From JAAZIN01 sp964464625 (lineage in GTDB: Bacteria > Bacillota > Dethiobacteria > DTU022), in contig CAYXKD010000004.1 of assembly GCA_964464625.1 (NCBI GenBank), forward strand, positions 1 through 64,000: a stretch of DNA of 64,000 nucleotides, in the 5' to 3' direction. The position numbers and the translations under genes are program-made. Shown piece after piece: positions 51,363 to 60,613 of the stretch; position 1 is the first letter of the stretch; each line of letters opens with the position of its first letter. The notes under the pieces were generated by a model that made no database searches, was not told where the DNA came from, and worked only from the letters and a program-made list of their open reading frames with translations.

Positions 51363-52212
51363 GTTGCATTTCGCAGGCCATGACGGTGTGCTTGCAGAGT
51401 ACGATGGTGGTAACGGAGCCCACTCCGCCGGGAACGGGGGTGATTTTTTCGACCAGCGGCTCCACCGCGGCAAAGTCCACATCGCCGCAGTATTTGCCGG
51501 GATTGTCGGGATCGGCGTTGATGCCCACATCAACGACGATCTGCCCCGCTTTGACGTAGCTGCTGCCGATCATCTTGGCCCGCCCGATGGCGGCTACAAG
51601 GATATCGGCCTCGGCGCAGACCTTGTCCAGGTTCTCAGTGCGCGAATGGCAGATGGTGATGGTGGCATGCTCACGCATGAGCAGCATGGCCACAGGTTTG
51701 CCCACAACAAGGGAGCGGCCCACCACGGTGACCTTTTTCCCCTTCAGCGGGATATCGTAGAATTTCAGCATCTCCATGCAGGCGGTGGGGGTGCAGGGGG
51801 GGAAGCCTGTCACATCATCGGCAAAAACCTTCCCCGCGCTGCCCAGGGTCATGCAGTCCACATCCTTCTCCACAGGAATGAGCTGGCGGATCTTCTTCTC
51901 GTCCAGATGCTTCGGCAGCGGGGCAAACATGAGGATGCCGTGGATGGAGCTGTCGGCGCCCACATCAGTAACCGCTTTTTCCAGCTGCTCCTGGCCAATA
52001 TCCTCGGGGTGCTCAAAGATCTCAAAAGCAAGCCCGACCCCTTCACTGGTCTTCTTGATGCCGCCCTCGTAGAAAAGATCATCGGGGTTGGCACCCACAC
52101 GGATAATCCCGATCTTGGGAGTAACCCCTTTTGCTTTCAGGGCCTCCACCCTTTTTACAAGATCTTCCTTCATGGCATCGACTACCGGTTTTCCTCTCAA
52201 TCTTTCAGCCAT
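51355..52212 (-). CDS. folD: Methylene-tetrahydrofolate dehydrogenase FolD, cyclohydrolase residues substituted
   Basis: 285 aa. The NADP-binding domain GRSLVVGKPVAMLL and the C-terminal PVPGGVGSVTTIVL are normal. In bifunctional FolD the cyclohydrolase Lys sits in YVxxK; here the ungapped equivalent is Y48-EGG-I52, so Lys is Ile, and the Gln of GILVQLPLP is Phe (GILMFAPLP). The third residue, Asp in KDVDC, remains. Dehydrogenase function is expected, cyclohydrolase probably not. The adjacent FchA can supply that step of the C1-folate (Wood-Ljungdahl methyl) branch. ATG after GGGAGG. Confidence 0.93.
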   Translation of the reverse strand: MAERLRGKPVVDAMKEDLVKRVEALKAKGVTPKIGIIRVGANPDDLFYEGGIKKTSEGVGLAFEIFEHPEDIGQEQLEKAVTDVGADSSIHGILMFAPLPKHLDEKKIRQLIPVEKDVDCMTLGSAGKVFADDVTGFPPCTPTACMEMLKFYDIPLKGKKVTVVGRSLVVGKPVAMLLMREHATITICHSRTENLDKVCAEADILVAAIGRAKMIGSSYVKAGQIVVDVGINADPDNPGKYCGDVDFAAVEPLVEKITPVPGGVGSVTTIVLCKHTVMACEMQQN

Positions 52213-52239
52213 TATCCCAACCTCCCATTTGTATAATAT

Positions 52240-52872
52240 TTATTTTTTGATCTTGCCGACAACGAGTTCCATTGTTTTATCGGCAACTTTGCTTCCGTCA
52301 TTGAGCAGGTGATCCATCTCCTTGTTTACCCCGTCCACGAATTCCACATCCTTGATTGCGCCCAGGTTGATGATCACATTAAGGTAGGCGCTCTGCAGGG
52401 CCGCCTTCAGAAAGACCACACCGCAGCCCACATCGGAGATGGCCAGCATGGAGCCGATCTCGCCCATGCGCTCATGGATTTTGATTCCCCGGTAAGCCTG
52501 GCGCATAATCTCCAGCGGGACTGCCAGGGCCACCTTGGAGCATTCCTCCAGGGTCTTTTCTTTGTGGGCCGCCTCTTCAGGGGTATTCTTCGGCAATCCA
52601 TAGGCCGCGGCCAGCGGCTTGAAACCTTCGGCATCCTCATCCACCAGCGCCTTCAGGCGGTCGATGATCCCGTAGCCCTCCTCGAGAAGAGCCTTAACTT
52701 CATCCTCCACGTCGGCATATCTTTTCTTGCCCACCGTGAGGTTGGCCACCATGTTGGAGAGAGCCATCCCGATGGCTCCGCCCATGGCGGCCGCTCCCCC
52801 CCCTCCCGGAGTGGGAGCCTTTGATGCAAGCACATCCAAAAAATGATCGCAGCTGTTTGATGACATGGCCAT
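52240..52872 (-). CDS. fchA: Methenyl-tetrahydrofolate cyclohydrolase (FTCD cyclodeaminase family)
   Basis: 210 aa from ATG 52872 after AAGGAGG. All-helical cyclodeaminase fold with APTPGGGGAAAMGGAIGMALSNMVANLTVGKKRY at the N-terminus, the folate-site region. In acetogens FchA opens methenyl-THF to formyl-THF. It lies 27 bp upstream of folD in one operon. Note the Gly-Gly-Gly-Gly loop. Formiminotransferase is absent, so a histidine-degradation role is unlikely. Confidence 0.93.
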   Translation of the reverse strand: MAMSSNSCDHFLDVLASKAPTPGGGGAAAMGGAIGMALSNMVANLTVGKKRYADVEDEVKALLEEGYGIIDRLKALVDEDAEGFKPLAAAYGLPKNTPEEAAHKEKTLEECSKVALAVPLEIMRQAYRGIKIHERMGEIGSMLAISDVGCGVVFLKAALQSAYLNVIINLGAIKDVEFVDGVNKEMDHLLNDGSKVADKTMELVVGKIKK

Positions 52873-52992
52873 AACTAACATCCTCCTTAATTTTTTATTT
52901 TCCATACTTCGCGCTGTAAATTATATCCTGGTGTAAACTTTATTTTACCTTACCCCGCACAGTGTGAATAAGTGTGCTCCTTTTTGCCGGCG

Positions 52993-53892
52993 CTATTTGT
53001 ATCTAAAGACGAGGCGGTGGGCCAGTTCACGCAGCAGATCCGCCCGCTGCTCCAGGGCATCCAGAGAGGCCAGCGCTTCGCGGTAAAGCTCTTCAGCACG
53101 CCGCCGCGCCGCTTCAGCGCCCAGCAGAGCCGGAAAGGTGGCCTTTTCACGGGCCCGGTCCGCACCTGTCTCCTTGCCCATGAGGGCGGCGTCACCTTCC
53201 ATATCGAGCAGGTCATCGGTGATCTGGAAAGCCCGCCCCAGGCAGGAGCTGTAACGGCCAAGAGCCTTCATCTGCACAGGCGAGGCTCCCGCAGCGATGG
53301 CACCGCAGCGCACCGCCGCCTGCAGCAGGGCGCCTGTCTTCAGGCTGTCTATCCGTTCAAGCTCTGCCGGCTCCATCTTTTTCCCCTCAGACTCAAGATC
53401 CAAAACCTGTCCCGCAACCATCCCCTCCGCCCCGGCGGCCCCGGCCAGCTCCAGCCCGATCTTCAGTGCAGGCTCAGAGCGGCCCTTCTCCAGACCGTAC
53501 GAGGCAATAAGTTCAAAAGCAAGGGTCAACAGCGCATCTCCGGCCAAAATGGCCATAGCTTCACCGAAAACCCGGTGGCAGGTGGGCCTGCCTCTGCGCA
53601 GATCGCTGTCATCCATGGCCGGAAGGTCGTCATGGATGAGTGAATAAGTATGAATGAGTTCCAGGGCCAAAGCCACGGGCAGCACCTTCTCACCGGGAAA
53701 GCCCAGCGTCTCCGCTGCAGCCATGGCCAGCAGCGGGCGCAGCCTCTTGCCTCCTGCGGTGACGCTGTGAAACATTGCCTCCCGCAGGCGGGCAGGCTTT
53801 CCCGGCTGCTCTAAAAGTTCGACCAGGGCTTTCTCCACCGCTTTGCGCTGCCGCTCCAGGTAAGACCCCGGATCAGAAATCTCCACCGGCAC
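52993..53892 (-). CDS. ispA: Polyprenyl (farnesyl/geranylgeranyl) diphosphate synthase
   Basis: About 299 aa. First Asp-rich motif in HDDLPAMDDSDLRRGRPT, second in FQITDDLLDMEGD; both metal sites are intact. It condenses IPP with allylic diphosphates. The start is uncertain: GTG 53892 or 53886 overlap the xseB end; longer frames lie within xseB. The run xseA-xseB-ispA, with dxs and tlyA further on, is the usual clostridial order, here interrupted by folD-fchA and accessory genes. Confidence 0.93.
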   Translation of the reverse strand: MPVEISDPGSYLERQRKAVEKALVELLEQPGKPARLREAMFHSVTAGGKRLRPLLAMAAAETLGFPGEKVLPVALALELIHTYSLIHDDLPAMDDSDLRRGRPTCHRVFGEAMAILAGDALLTLAFELIASYGLEKGRSEPALKIGLELAGAAGAEGMVAGQVLDLESEGKKMEPAELERIDSLKTGALLQAAVRCGAIAAGASPVQMKALGRYSSCLGRAFQITDDLLDMEGDAALMGKETGADRAREKATFPALLGAEAARRRAEELYREALASLDALEQRADLLRELAHRLVFRYK

Positions 53893-54154
53893 CGCCAGCG
53901 GTTTCGCCGGGTTCACCGGGCTCTCCGCCGCCCTCCCCCTCCGCCTCCTGCTCCTCCTTGAGAAGGTATTCCACCTGAAATTCGATTTCAGCCAGTTTTT
54001 CACGACAGTAGCGGGAAAGGCGCACTCCCTCCTTGAAACCTGCCAGCGCCTCCTCCAGGGGTATATCCTCATTTTCCAGACGCGCCACGATCTCCTCGAG
54101 GCGCTTCATGGCCTCTTCATAAGAGAGATTTTCTTCTTTTTCTTCAGGGGACAA
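53873..54154 (-). CDS. xseB: Exodeoxyribonuclease VII small subunit
   Basis: 93 aa. Family helix SYEEAMKRLEEIVARLENEDIPLEEALAGFKEGVRL is clear. The C-terminus is extended by a Glu/Gly-rich tail (EEQEAEGEGGGEPGEPGE). TTG start after GGAGGAGGG, overlapping xseA by 11 bp. With XseA it degrades single-stranded DNA. Confidence 0.95.
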   Translation of the reverse strand: MSPEEKEENLSYEEAMKRLEEIVARLENEDIPLEEALAGFKEGVRLSRYCREKLAEIEFQVEYLLKEEQEAEGEGGGEPGEPGETAGGAGGDF

Positions 54155-55376
54155 GTTCAGGACCCTCCTCCAACTCTTCAGTGCGGCAGCGGGCGCTGCC
54201 GTTGCGGAAACGCAGCTGCAGGCGCTGTCCCACCTGCAACTCTTTTATGGATCGAATTACATTGCCCTTATCATCCTGGCAGTAGCTGTAGCCCCGGGCC
54301 ATCAATTTCAAGGGACTGGACCCTTCAAGCTTATCCCCCAGCACCGCCAGTTGCAACCCTTTCAACTCCAGGTAGCGCAGTATGGAGCGGCGCATCCTTT
54401 CATCAAGGGAGGCGCGGCGCTCCCCCGCTCTTTGCACCCTTTCCAGGGGGCGGCGGTAAAAACGGGCCGTCATCGTATAATCGAGCAGCTGCTTTTCCTG
54501 CAGCAGCCGCTGCTGCAGCGCCAGCGCACTTCTCTCCTCCAACCCCCTGATCTGCCTGAGCAGCTCATCGTAACGCGGCAGCGCAGCCGCCGCAGCGGCT
54601 GTAGGGGTGGCAGCCCGCAAATCGGAGACAAAGTCGGCAATGGTAAAGTCAGTTTCATGGCCCACGGCGGAGATAACGGGCAGGCGGGAGCTGAAAATCG
54701 CCCGGGCCACCTTCTCGGTATTGAAAGGAAGCAGATCCTCCAGGGAACCGCCGCCGCGGGCGATAATGATGAGCTCCACGCCCGCCATGCTGTTCAGCCG
54801 CTCAATGGCGCGGGCAATATCATCGGGGGCGCCGCTACCCTGCATCAGGCTTTCCGCAACGATGATCCGGACATAGGGAAAACGCTGCCTCACCGTTGTG
54901 AGGATATCCTGCAGCGCCGCCCCGGTGGGCGAGGTGATGAGTGCAATACAGCGCGGCAGTTTGGGCAGCGGCTGCTTGTGCCCGTCGCGAAAAAGCCCTT
55001 CCTCTTCAAGTTTCTTCTTAAGCTGTTCAAAAGCCAGGTAGAGTGAGCCCATTCCCGCCGGCTCCATCTCTGTCACATATAACTGGTAGGCGCCGCCGGG
55101 CTCGTACACGGAGACGCTGCCGGATATGAGAAGTTCCATCCCATCAGCAGGCTGAAAGAGGCAGCGCTGATTTTCACGTCGGAAAAAGACGCAGCGCAGC
55201 GAGGCGGAGCTGTCCTTGACGGTAAAGTACATGTGCCCTGAGCGATGGTGAGTGAAATTGGAAAGCTCCCCCGCCACCCAGATGTCGCGGAGGCGGGGGT
55301 CGCCCTGGATCAGCCCTTTGATGATCCGGTTAATTTCCGATACCGTATATACGGGAGTGCCATTCTGCATTTTCAA
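54144..55376 (-). CDS. xseA: Exodeoxyribonuclease VII large subunit
   Basis: 410 aa. N-terminal OB fold (YTVSEINRIIKGLIQGDPRLRDIWVAGELSNF), catalytic domain with ITSPTGAALQDILTTVRQRFP, IIARGGGSLEDLLPFN and SAVGHETDFTIADFVSDLRA, then a coiled C-terminus. TTG 55376 or ATG 55370 both fit. It begins 42 bp after the NuoG-like gene. Confidence 0.96.
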   Translation of the reverse strand: MKMQNGTPVYTVSEINRIIKGLIQGDPRLRDIWVAGELSNFTHHRSGHMYFTVKDSSASLRCVFFRRENQRCLFQPADGMELLISGSVSVYEPGGAYQLYVTEMEPAGMGSLYLAFEQLKKKLEEEGLFRDGHKQPLPKLPRCIALITSPTGAALQDILTTVRQRFPYVRIIVAESLMQGSGAPDDIARAIERLNSMAGVELIIIARGGGSLEDLLPFNTEKVARAIFSSRLPVISAVGHETDFTIADFVSDLRAATPTAAAAAALPRYDELLRQIRGLEERSALALQQRLLQEKQLLDYTMTARFYRRPLERVQRAGERRASLDERMRRSILRYLELKGLQLAVLGDKLEGSSPLKLMARGYSYCQDDKGNVIRSIKELQVGQRLQLRFRNGSARCRTEELEEGPELVP

Positions 55377-55418
55377 AGATAGCCCCCCCGGCCCGAAGCC
55401 AGGACAGCGCTCACTTTC

Positions 55419-57431
55419 TCACCGCCCCTCTGTCAGCCGGAGGATCTCCTCCTGAAGATCCTGAAAGGTTTTATGCTCTACCGAACCGCCCATGACCCCG
55501 GAGAGGGCGGCGATAACGTGCCAATCGGGCCAGATATCGCCTGCGGCGCCCGGTGCGGCGAGATTCTGCCGCAGCTCTCCGGCGCTGTTTGTAAAAGATC
55601 CCTCTTTCAGGTGGAGCGGTGTTGCCGGGAAGACCACGTTCGCCTCCGGCGGGACAGCATCCTTTGAATTGCAGAGCACCACCAGAAATTCCAGGCCCGG
55701 GGGCGGCGGCGCGGCCATTCCATCCAGCACCGCTAAAAGAGCTCTGATCTCACCCTTTTCCACCGCGGCCACAATCTGCTCCTTATTGAATCCCGCCTTG
55801 CCGTTCAAAGGTAGGGATCCGGGCAACAGGTCCGGCGCTCCCCCGGCTTCGAGGATGCCGCGGGCATTGCCCTCTTCAGCGAGGAAGAGGATGCCGCTCC
55901 GTCCCCGTTCAAGCTGCCCGGCAGCCTGTGCCGCCTCCAAAAACGGATTGATCCAGATGCTGCCTGCCATCTTGAAAAAGGAGGGGCAGACAATAATAAC
56001 ATTATGACCACGCCCCAGGAGCTGTGCGGCTTTAAGCAGGTCCTCCTCCCTGAGGCCTGTCAATCTGATAAGATCTGCTGCCTTTTCACCCTGCGTCAGG
56101 GCGGTCAGAGCCCGGAAAAGGTCCCCTTCCGTCCCCTCCCGGGGCTGCAGCACCAGCCTGTCCCATGCATCCAGCTCTCTCCCCGCCGGGTTCACCTGTA
56201 TCAGCACAGTGCCGCCCAGGCGGCAGGCCTGCTCCACAGCCATCGCTGCAACAGGGTTGGTGGCGGCAAGATCTTTGCCCAGGACAAGGATGGCGCCGGC
56301 CTTTTTCAGATCCTCAAAGGAAGGGCCGGAAATACCCGGGCCGGTAATGTCCCGGAGAGCGCAGAGCGCCTCAGCCAGATGGGGATCCACTCCCAGGTCC
56401 ACATGAGCCGTTTCCATGCTCTCGCGAGCCAGTTTCTGCAGAAGATAGCTCTCTTCATTGCTGCAGCGCCCGCCGGCGATGACCGCCAGGGCGTCGGGGT
56501 TTCTTCTCTTCTTTATATCCAGAAAGGTCTGGCCCGCCACCTGCAAAGCCTCTTCGTAACGGGCTTCCCTTAATCCGCCTTCATCGCGGATCAGCGGCGT
56601 CATGAGGCGCTCATTATCCGCACCGGCGGCCTTGTTGAATTTCCCTTTCTGGCAGAGCCAGCCGCTCTCCTCCGTTCCCGTCACCCGGGCCAGTTTTTCT
56701 CCGGCAAAGTGGCGGTTAACAGGACAGCCCAGCGAGCATTCAAGGCAGACCCCGCTAAAAGGATGAAGCTCCCACTCCCGTCCGGCGGCGGTGCGATCCC
56801 TTTCCGTAAGGGCGCCCACGGGGCAGACATCAACACACTGCCCGCAGAATATGCAGCCCGCCTCCTCGAGAGTGACAGCTTCACCCGCGCTATAGGGGGT
56901 GATCCGGCTCTCAATACCGCCGCTGAGCAGCCCGAAGACATTGCGGCCGGCATAGTCACGGCAGACCCTGAGGCAGCGCCCGCAGAGGATGCATTTGGAC
57001 TCGTCACGAACAATATAAGGATTATCGTCACTGGTCACAGGGAGCGCCCGGAGCAGCTCCGGCAGCTCCACCTGCCAGTTATAGGTTCTCTCCTGCAGGT
57101 CGCAGGCTCCGCTCTTTTCGCAGGTGAGGCAATCAACATAGGGATGGTCTGAAAGCATGAGGGAGATGATCTCTTTGCGCATCTCCTCAAGCCTGGGAGT
57201 GCTCGTCGTTACAACCATGCCCTCCTGGACCTCATTGTCGCAGGAGGTCACCGGCGCCGCCACACCCTCCACATCCACGATACAGAGCCGGCAGTGGCCC
57301 AGCGGCCTTAACCGGGGGTGGTAGCAGAGCGCAGGTATTTCAATGCCACTTTTGCGGGCCGCCTCCAGTATGGTTGTCCCGGCGGCGGCATGAATGCGCT
57401 TACCATCAATGGTTAATGAAACAACTTTCAT
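55419..57431 (-). CDS. NuoG/formate dehydrogenase-like Fe-S subunit, short and without the catalytic Cys
   Basis: 670 aa. [2Fe-2S] domain (CYHPRLRPLGHCRLC), His-Cys cluster region, two 4Fe-4S motifs (CILCGRCLRVCRDYAG, CIFCGQCVDVCPVGAL), a further cluster (CLECSLGCPVNRH) and a molybdopterin-oxidoreductase-like domain. After SNEESYLLQKLARE the formate dehydrogenase active-site stretch reads VDLGVDPHL, so no Cys/Sec is present. The C-terminal dinucleotide-binding domain of full-length enzymes is missing. GGAGGGG precedes the ATG. It is 20 bp after the GltD-fusion gene, its likely partner, and related to the 918-aa protein at 1042. Confidence 0.88.
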   Translation of the reverse strand: MKVVSLTIDGKRIHAAAGTTILEAARKSGIEIPALCYHPRLRPLGHCRLCIVDVEGVAAPVTSCDNEVQEGMVVTTSTPRLEEMRKEIISLMLSDHPYVDCLTCEKSGACDLQERTYNWQVELPELLRALPVTSDDNPYIVRDESKCILCGRCLRVCRDYAGRNVFGLLSGGIESRITPYSAGEAVTLEEAGCIFCGQCVDVCPVGALTERDRTAAGREWELHPFSGVCLECSLGCPVNRHFAGEKLARVTGTEESGWLCQKGKFNKAAGADNERLMTPLIRDEGGLREARYEEALQVAGQTFLDIKKRRNPDALAVIAGGRCSNEESYLLQKLARESMETAHVDLGVDPHLAEALCALRDITGPGISGPSFEDLKKAGAILVLGKDLAATNPVAAMAVEQACRLGGTVLIQVNPAGRELDAWDRLVLQPREGTEGDLFRALTALTQGEKAADLIRLTGLREEDLLKAAQLLGRGHNVIIVCPSFFKMAGSIWINPFLEAAQAAGQLERGRSGILFLAEEGNARGILEAGGAPDLLPGSLPLNGKAGFNKEQIVAAVEKGEIRALLAVLDGMAAPPPPGLEFLVVLCNSKDAVPPEANVVFPATPLHLKEGSFTNSAGELRQNLAAPGAAGDIWPDWHVIAALSGVMGGSVEHKTFQDLQEEILRLTEGR

Positions 57432-57451
57432 TTCTTATCCCCTCCTCCCGG

Positions 57452-59413
57452 TTATATTACAGCCAGACCCAGGCGCAGGCAGCTGGCGCAGCGCCCCGCT
57501 TCACGCAGCGCTACAGGCGGCCCGTCAAAACCCAGTTCCGCTTCGGAAAATCCTTTTATTCTTTCAGCAACAGGTGCGCAGGCTTCATGCTCCCGAGGCA
57601 GGTTGCCGATAAGCGGCGGCTTCTCGGCAGGATTGTACACACCTGTCTTTTCCACAAAATTCTCCATGGCCAGCTGCTGCGAGACAGCCACTTCCCCTCT
57701 GCTCAGGTAGCTGTCAAGGGCCTCCACAGCCTTGTTGGCCGAGGCTATGGCCTCGATAACGGTGCGGGCGCCGAGCACTGTGTCGCCTGCGGCAAAGACG
57801 CCGGGCGCCGTTGTGGCCATGGTCAGCGGATCGGCGGCGATAACGCCGCGCTCCGTAAGCTCCACGCCGCTGTCAGCGGTCAGGAAACTGAGGTCGGCCA
57901 CCTGGCCGATGGCCGGCACGATCATATCCACATCGAGAATGAATTCCGATCCTTTCACCGGCACGGGACGGCGCCGGCCGCTGCTGTCCGGTTCGCCCAG
58001 CTCCATGCGGATGCATTCCATGCCCACAACGCGGCCCTCTTCGGCGAGAATCCGCGTGGGGTTGGCCAGCAGGTGAAATCTCACTCCCTCTTCCTCGGCG
58101 GCGACGATCTCCGCCACATTGGCGGGCATCTCGGCGCGGGAGCGGCGGTAGACCAGGTAGACCTCTTCAATGCCCAGGCGCAGCGAGGAGCGGGCGCAGT
58201 CCATGGCCACGTTGCCCCCGCCGATGACGGCGACGCGCCTCCCCAGCTCCATCTCCTGGTGCAAGTTCACGCGGCGCAAATATTCAACCCCCGGGAAGAA
58301 GCCCCTGTACCCGGCATCTTCGCCTTCCACCCGCATGGAGGAGCTCTCGTGCAGACCTGTGGCAATAAGTACGGCCGCATATCCGTCGCGGCGCAGCTCC
58401 TCAAAAGTGATATCCTGACCGATCCGCGTGTTCAGCCTGATCTCCACGCCCAGGGATTTGACCAGGTCGATTTCACCGTTCAGGATGTCCCGCGGCAGCC
58501 GGTAACTGGGAATGCCCACCGCCAGCATCCCGCCGGCCACGGGCAGGGCCTCAAAAATCGTGACGCGGTAACCCTTGCGGGCCAGCTGGTAAGCGGCGTT
58601 CAGTCCCGCCGGGCCCGCTCCGATCACGGCCACTTTTTTGGCGTCAGGAGCGACTATTACCGCCGGATCAAGGGGGATACCGCTATTTTTCACCTCAAAA
58701 TCGGCCACAAATCTTTTCAATACCCGGATGGATACAGCATCGTCAAGAGGCCGGCGGCGGCAGTTGTCCTCGCAGGGATGCACGCAGACCCTGCCCAGCA
58801 CCCCCACCAGGGGTGTTTTTTCGCGAATAACAGCGAGAGATTCTTCGTAAAACCCGCCGCTGATCATCCCCACGTACAGGGGAATATCCACATGAGCAGG
58901 ACAGCCGTTCCGGCAGGGGGCCGTTAAGAGGGAGCGGTAGATAAGACCATTGTCTGCCGCCCTTTCCGGTGAGCCCAGGAGGGCTTCAAAGTCGCTGCGA
59001 AAATGTTCAAGAGCATGGAGCAGGGGTACCGGTGCAGACTGGCCCAGTTCGCAAAGCGAGCTCTCCTTGACCATCCGCCCCAGGCGCTCCAGCACAATGA
59101 GATCAACCTCAGTCCCCTTCCCCCCGGCCAGTTTCTCCAGATGATTGTAGATCACGCGTGTGCCGACCCGGCAAGGTACGCAGCGGCCGCATGATTCCTG
59201 CTGCACCACTTTGAAATACTGCCGCAAGGCCTCCACAATATTAACCTGCGGATCAATGAGCACCAGTCCCGCCCAACCCAGAAAGGCTTTCAGCGGCGCA
59301 CCCTCCAATTCCGCAGGCAGTTTCAGTTCAGCCAGATCCAGCCGCTCAGCGGGATCTTTTTCTCGTTCGTCAATTATCTCATTTTTCCAGCTGCTGAATA
59401 AAATTTTAGCCAT
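57452..59413 (-). CDS. Fusion of NuoF-type 4Fe-4S domain and GltD/NfnB-like NADPH flavoprotein
   Basis: 653 aa. Residues about 45-150 are the C-terminal iron-sulfur domain of NuoF (QQESCGRCVPCRVGTR, then CELGQSAP) without its NADH/FMN domain. From about 165 the chain is a glutamate-synthase small-subunit-like dehydrogenase: N-terminal Cys cluster region (CRNGCPAHVDIP, CVHPCEDNCRR), FAD motif VAVIGAGPAGLNAAYQLA, NADPH motif VAVIGGGNVAMDCARSS and FAAGDTVLGARTV. The tail adds a Cys pair (CASC). It probably links NADPH to the Fe-S chain of the NuoG-like partner. From memory, FdhB of Moorella has a comparable make-up. Confidence 0.9.
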   Translation of the reverse strand: MAKILFSSWKNEIIDEREKDPAERLDLAELKLPAELEGAPLKAFLGWAGLVLIDPQVNIVEALRQYFKVVQQESCGRCVPCRVGTRVIYNHLEKLAGGKGTEVDLIVLERLGRMVKESSLCELGQSAPVPLLHALEHFRSDFEALLGSPERAADNGLIYRSLLTAPCRNGCPAHVDIPLYVGMISGGFYEESLAVIREKTPLVGVLGRVCVHPCEDNCRRRPLDDAVSIRVLKRFVADFEVKNSGIPLDPAVIVAPDAKKVAVIGAGPAGLNAAYQLARKGYRVTIFEALPVAGGMLAVGIPSYRLPRDILNGEIDLVKSLGVEIRLNTRIGQDITFEELRRDGYAAVLIATGLHESSSMRVEGEDAGYRGFFPGVEYLRRVNLHQEMELGRRVAVIGGGNVAMDCARSSLRLGIEEVYLVYRRSRAEMPANVAEIVAAEEEGVRFHLLANPTRILAEEGRVVGMECIRMELGEPDSSGRRRPVPVKGSEFILDVDMIVPAIGQVADLSFLTADSGVELTERGVIAADPLTMATTAPGVFAAGDTVLGARTVIEAIASANKAVEALDSYLSRGEVAVSQQLAMENFVEKTGVYNPAEKPPLIGNLPREHEACAPVAERIKGFSEAELGFDGPPVALREAGRCASCLRLGLAVI

Positions 59414-59644
59414 ATTCCCCTCACTCCCTCAGGAAATAGCGGAGAGAAAGCTCTCCTCTTCCTTTTTTATATAAAACCGGCCAACCTCCTTTGCTCACAT
59501 TCCCACTTTTTTGCAGCCCGGCGCCTCGCTGATATATGTTCCAGCACCAGACATCAGAGCAGATAATATGATAATGGCTCCGGCACATACCTTAATTATG
59601 ATTCGCCACATTTTGATTATTTTCCTCTTCACTGATGGATATTT

Positions 59645-60613
59645 CTATATTTTAATTACACCGGCCGCCCCGCAGCGCCGCGCCGCTATTACCGCCAGGC
59701 CGGCTCCATTATCCCCGGCGAATTCCGGCGAGGCAAAGTGAAATGGCGCGGCAGGCCCTTTTTCCATGAGCCGTTGGCGGATAAAGGCATTTGCCGCCAC
59801 ACCGCCCACAACTAAAACAGCTTCGTATGTGTCATGATGGTATGATGCCTGAAGCGCCGCCGCCAGGGAATCGGCGATGCAGATCTCCACGGCGCGGGCC
59901 AGATCAGGGCCATGGCAGCCCTGCTGCAGCAACCTCCCGGCATGGCTGGCCGGTCCGGAGAAGCTCATCTCCGTTCCCTTTACGGCCAGGGGAAGGAGGA
60001 TCGCCCCTGTTGTGCCCTGGCGGGCACACTTTTCCAGGGCGGGGCCTGCAGGAAAGGGAAATCCCAGGGAGAGGCCGATGCGATCGACAAACTGCCCTGC
60101 ATTGAGATCTGTTGTGCCGCCCACAGGGGTGATCTCCAGGGCGCCCCCCTGCAGCTCGCTGACAGAGAGCAGCTCGGTAGTGCCGCCGGAAAGATGGATG
60201 GCCAGATAGCGCGCCGGGGGGAGGCCCGCCGACCAGAGGCCGGCGGCCAGATGGCCCTCCTGGTGGGAAAGGGCATAGAAGGGGATCCCCAGCGAAGAGG
60301 CGATGAGCGCGCCGGCAGTCTCGCTCACTTTGAATACCGGCATGTATGAGCCCGCCACAGGGCGCGGCCGGACCGCCGCGGCGGCCGCAGCCAGCGGTGT
60401 TTTCTTCAGGCAGGCGGCGCCCTCTTCCCAGAGCAGGGGCAGGTTCCTTACATGGGCAAACACCGCCTCAGACTGGCGCAGACCCAGCCCGCCCCGGTGC
60501 ACCGGCAGCTGCCTGCGCCCATCCCAGATGAGCTTCTCCTCCCCATCGATAAGGGCCAGCGAGGTGGTGTAGGCCGAGCAGTCCACCCCTAAAAAAAGAC
60601 CTTTATTTTTCAT
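59645..60613 (-). CDS. TsaD/Kae1-like (peptidase M22) protein
   Basis: 322 aa from ATG 60613, overlapping the nusB stop; the long upstream extension is the nusB shadow. ASKHA fold: LGVDCSAYTTSLALID, metal-binding His pair in LSHQEGHLAAGL, HLSGGTTELL and VVGGVAANAFIRQ. It differs from the true TsaD (for example GVDCSAY rather than GIETSCD), so it is likely a paralogue often found near nusB and not the universal t6A enzyme. Role unknown. Confidence 0.83.
   Translation of the reverse strand: MKNKGLFLGVDCSAYTTSLALIDGEEKLIWDGRRQLPVHRGGLGLRQSEAVFAHVRNLPLLWEEGAACLKKTPLAAAAAAVRPRPVAGSYMPVFKVSETAGALIASSLGIPFYALSHQEGHLAAGLWSAGLPPARYLAIHLSGGTTELLSVSELQGGALEITPVGGTTDLNAGQFVDRIGLSLGFPFPAGPALEKCARQGTTGAILLPLAVKGTEMSFSGPASHAGRLLQQGCHGPDLARAVEICIADSLAAALQASYHHDTYEAVLVVGGVAANAFIRQRLMEKGPAAPFHFASPEFAGDNGAGLAVIAARRCGAAGVIKI

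Noticed and set aside
57374..58927. 517-aa plus-strand open frame
   Set aside because: It is antisense to the GltD-fusion gene, His/Gly/Ala-rich in the way GC-rich antisense frames are, and has no motif.
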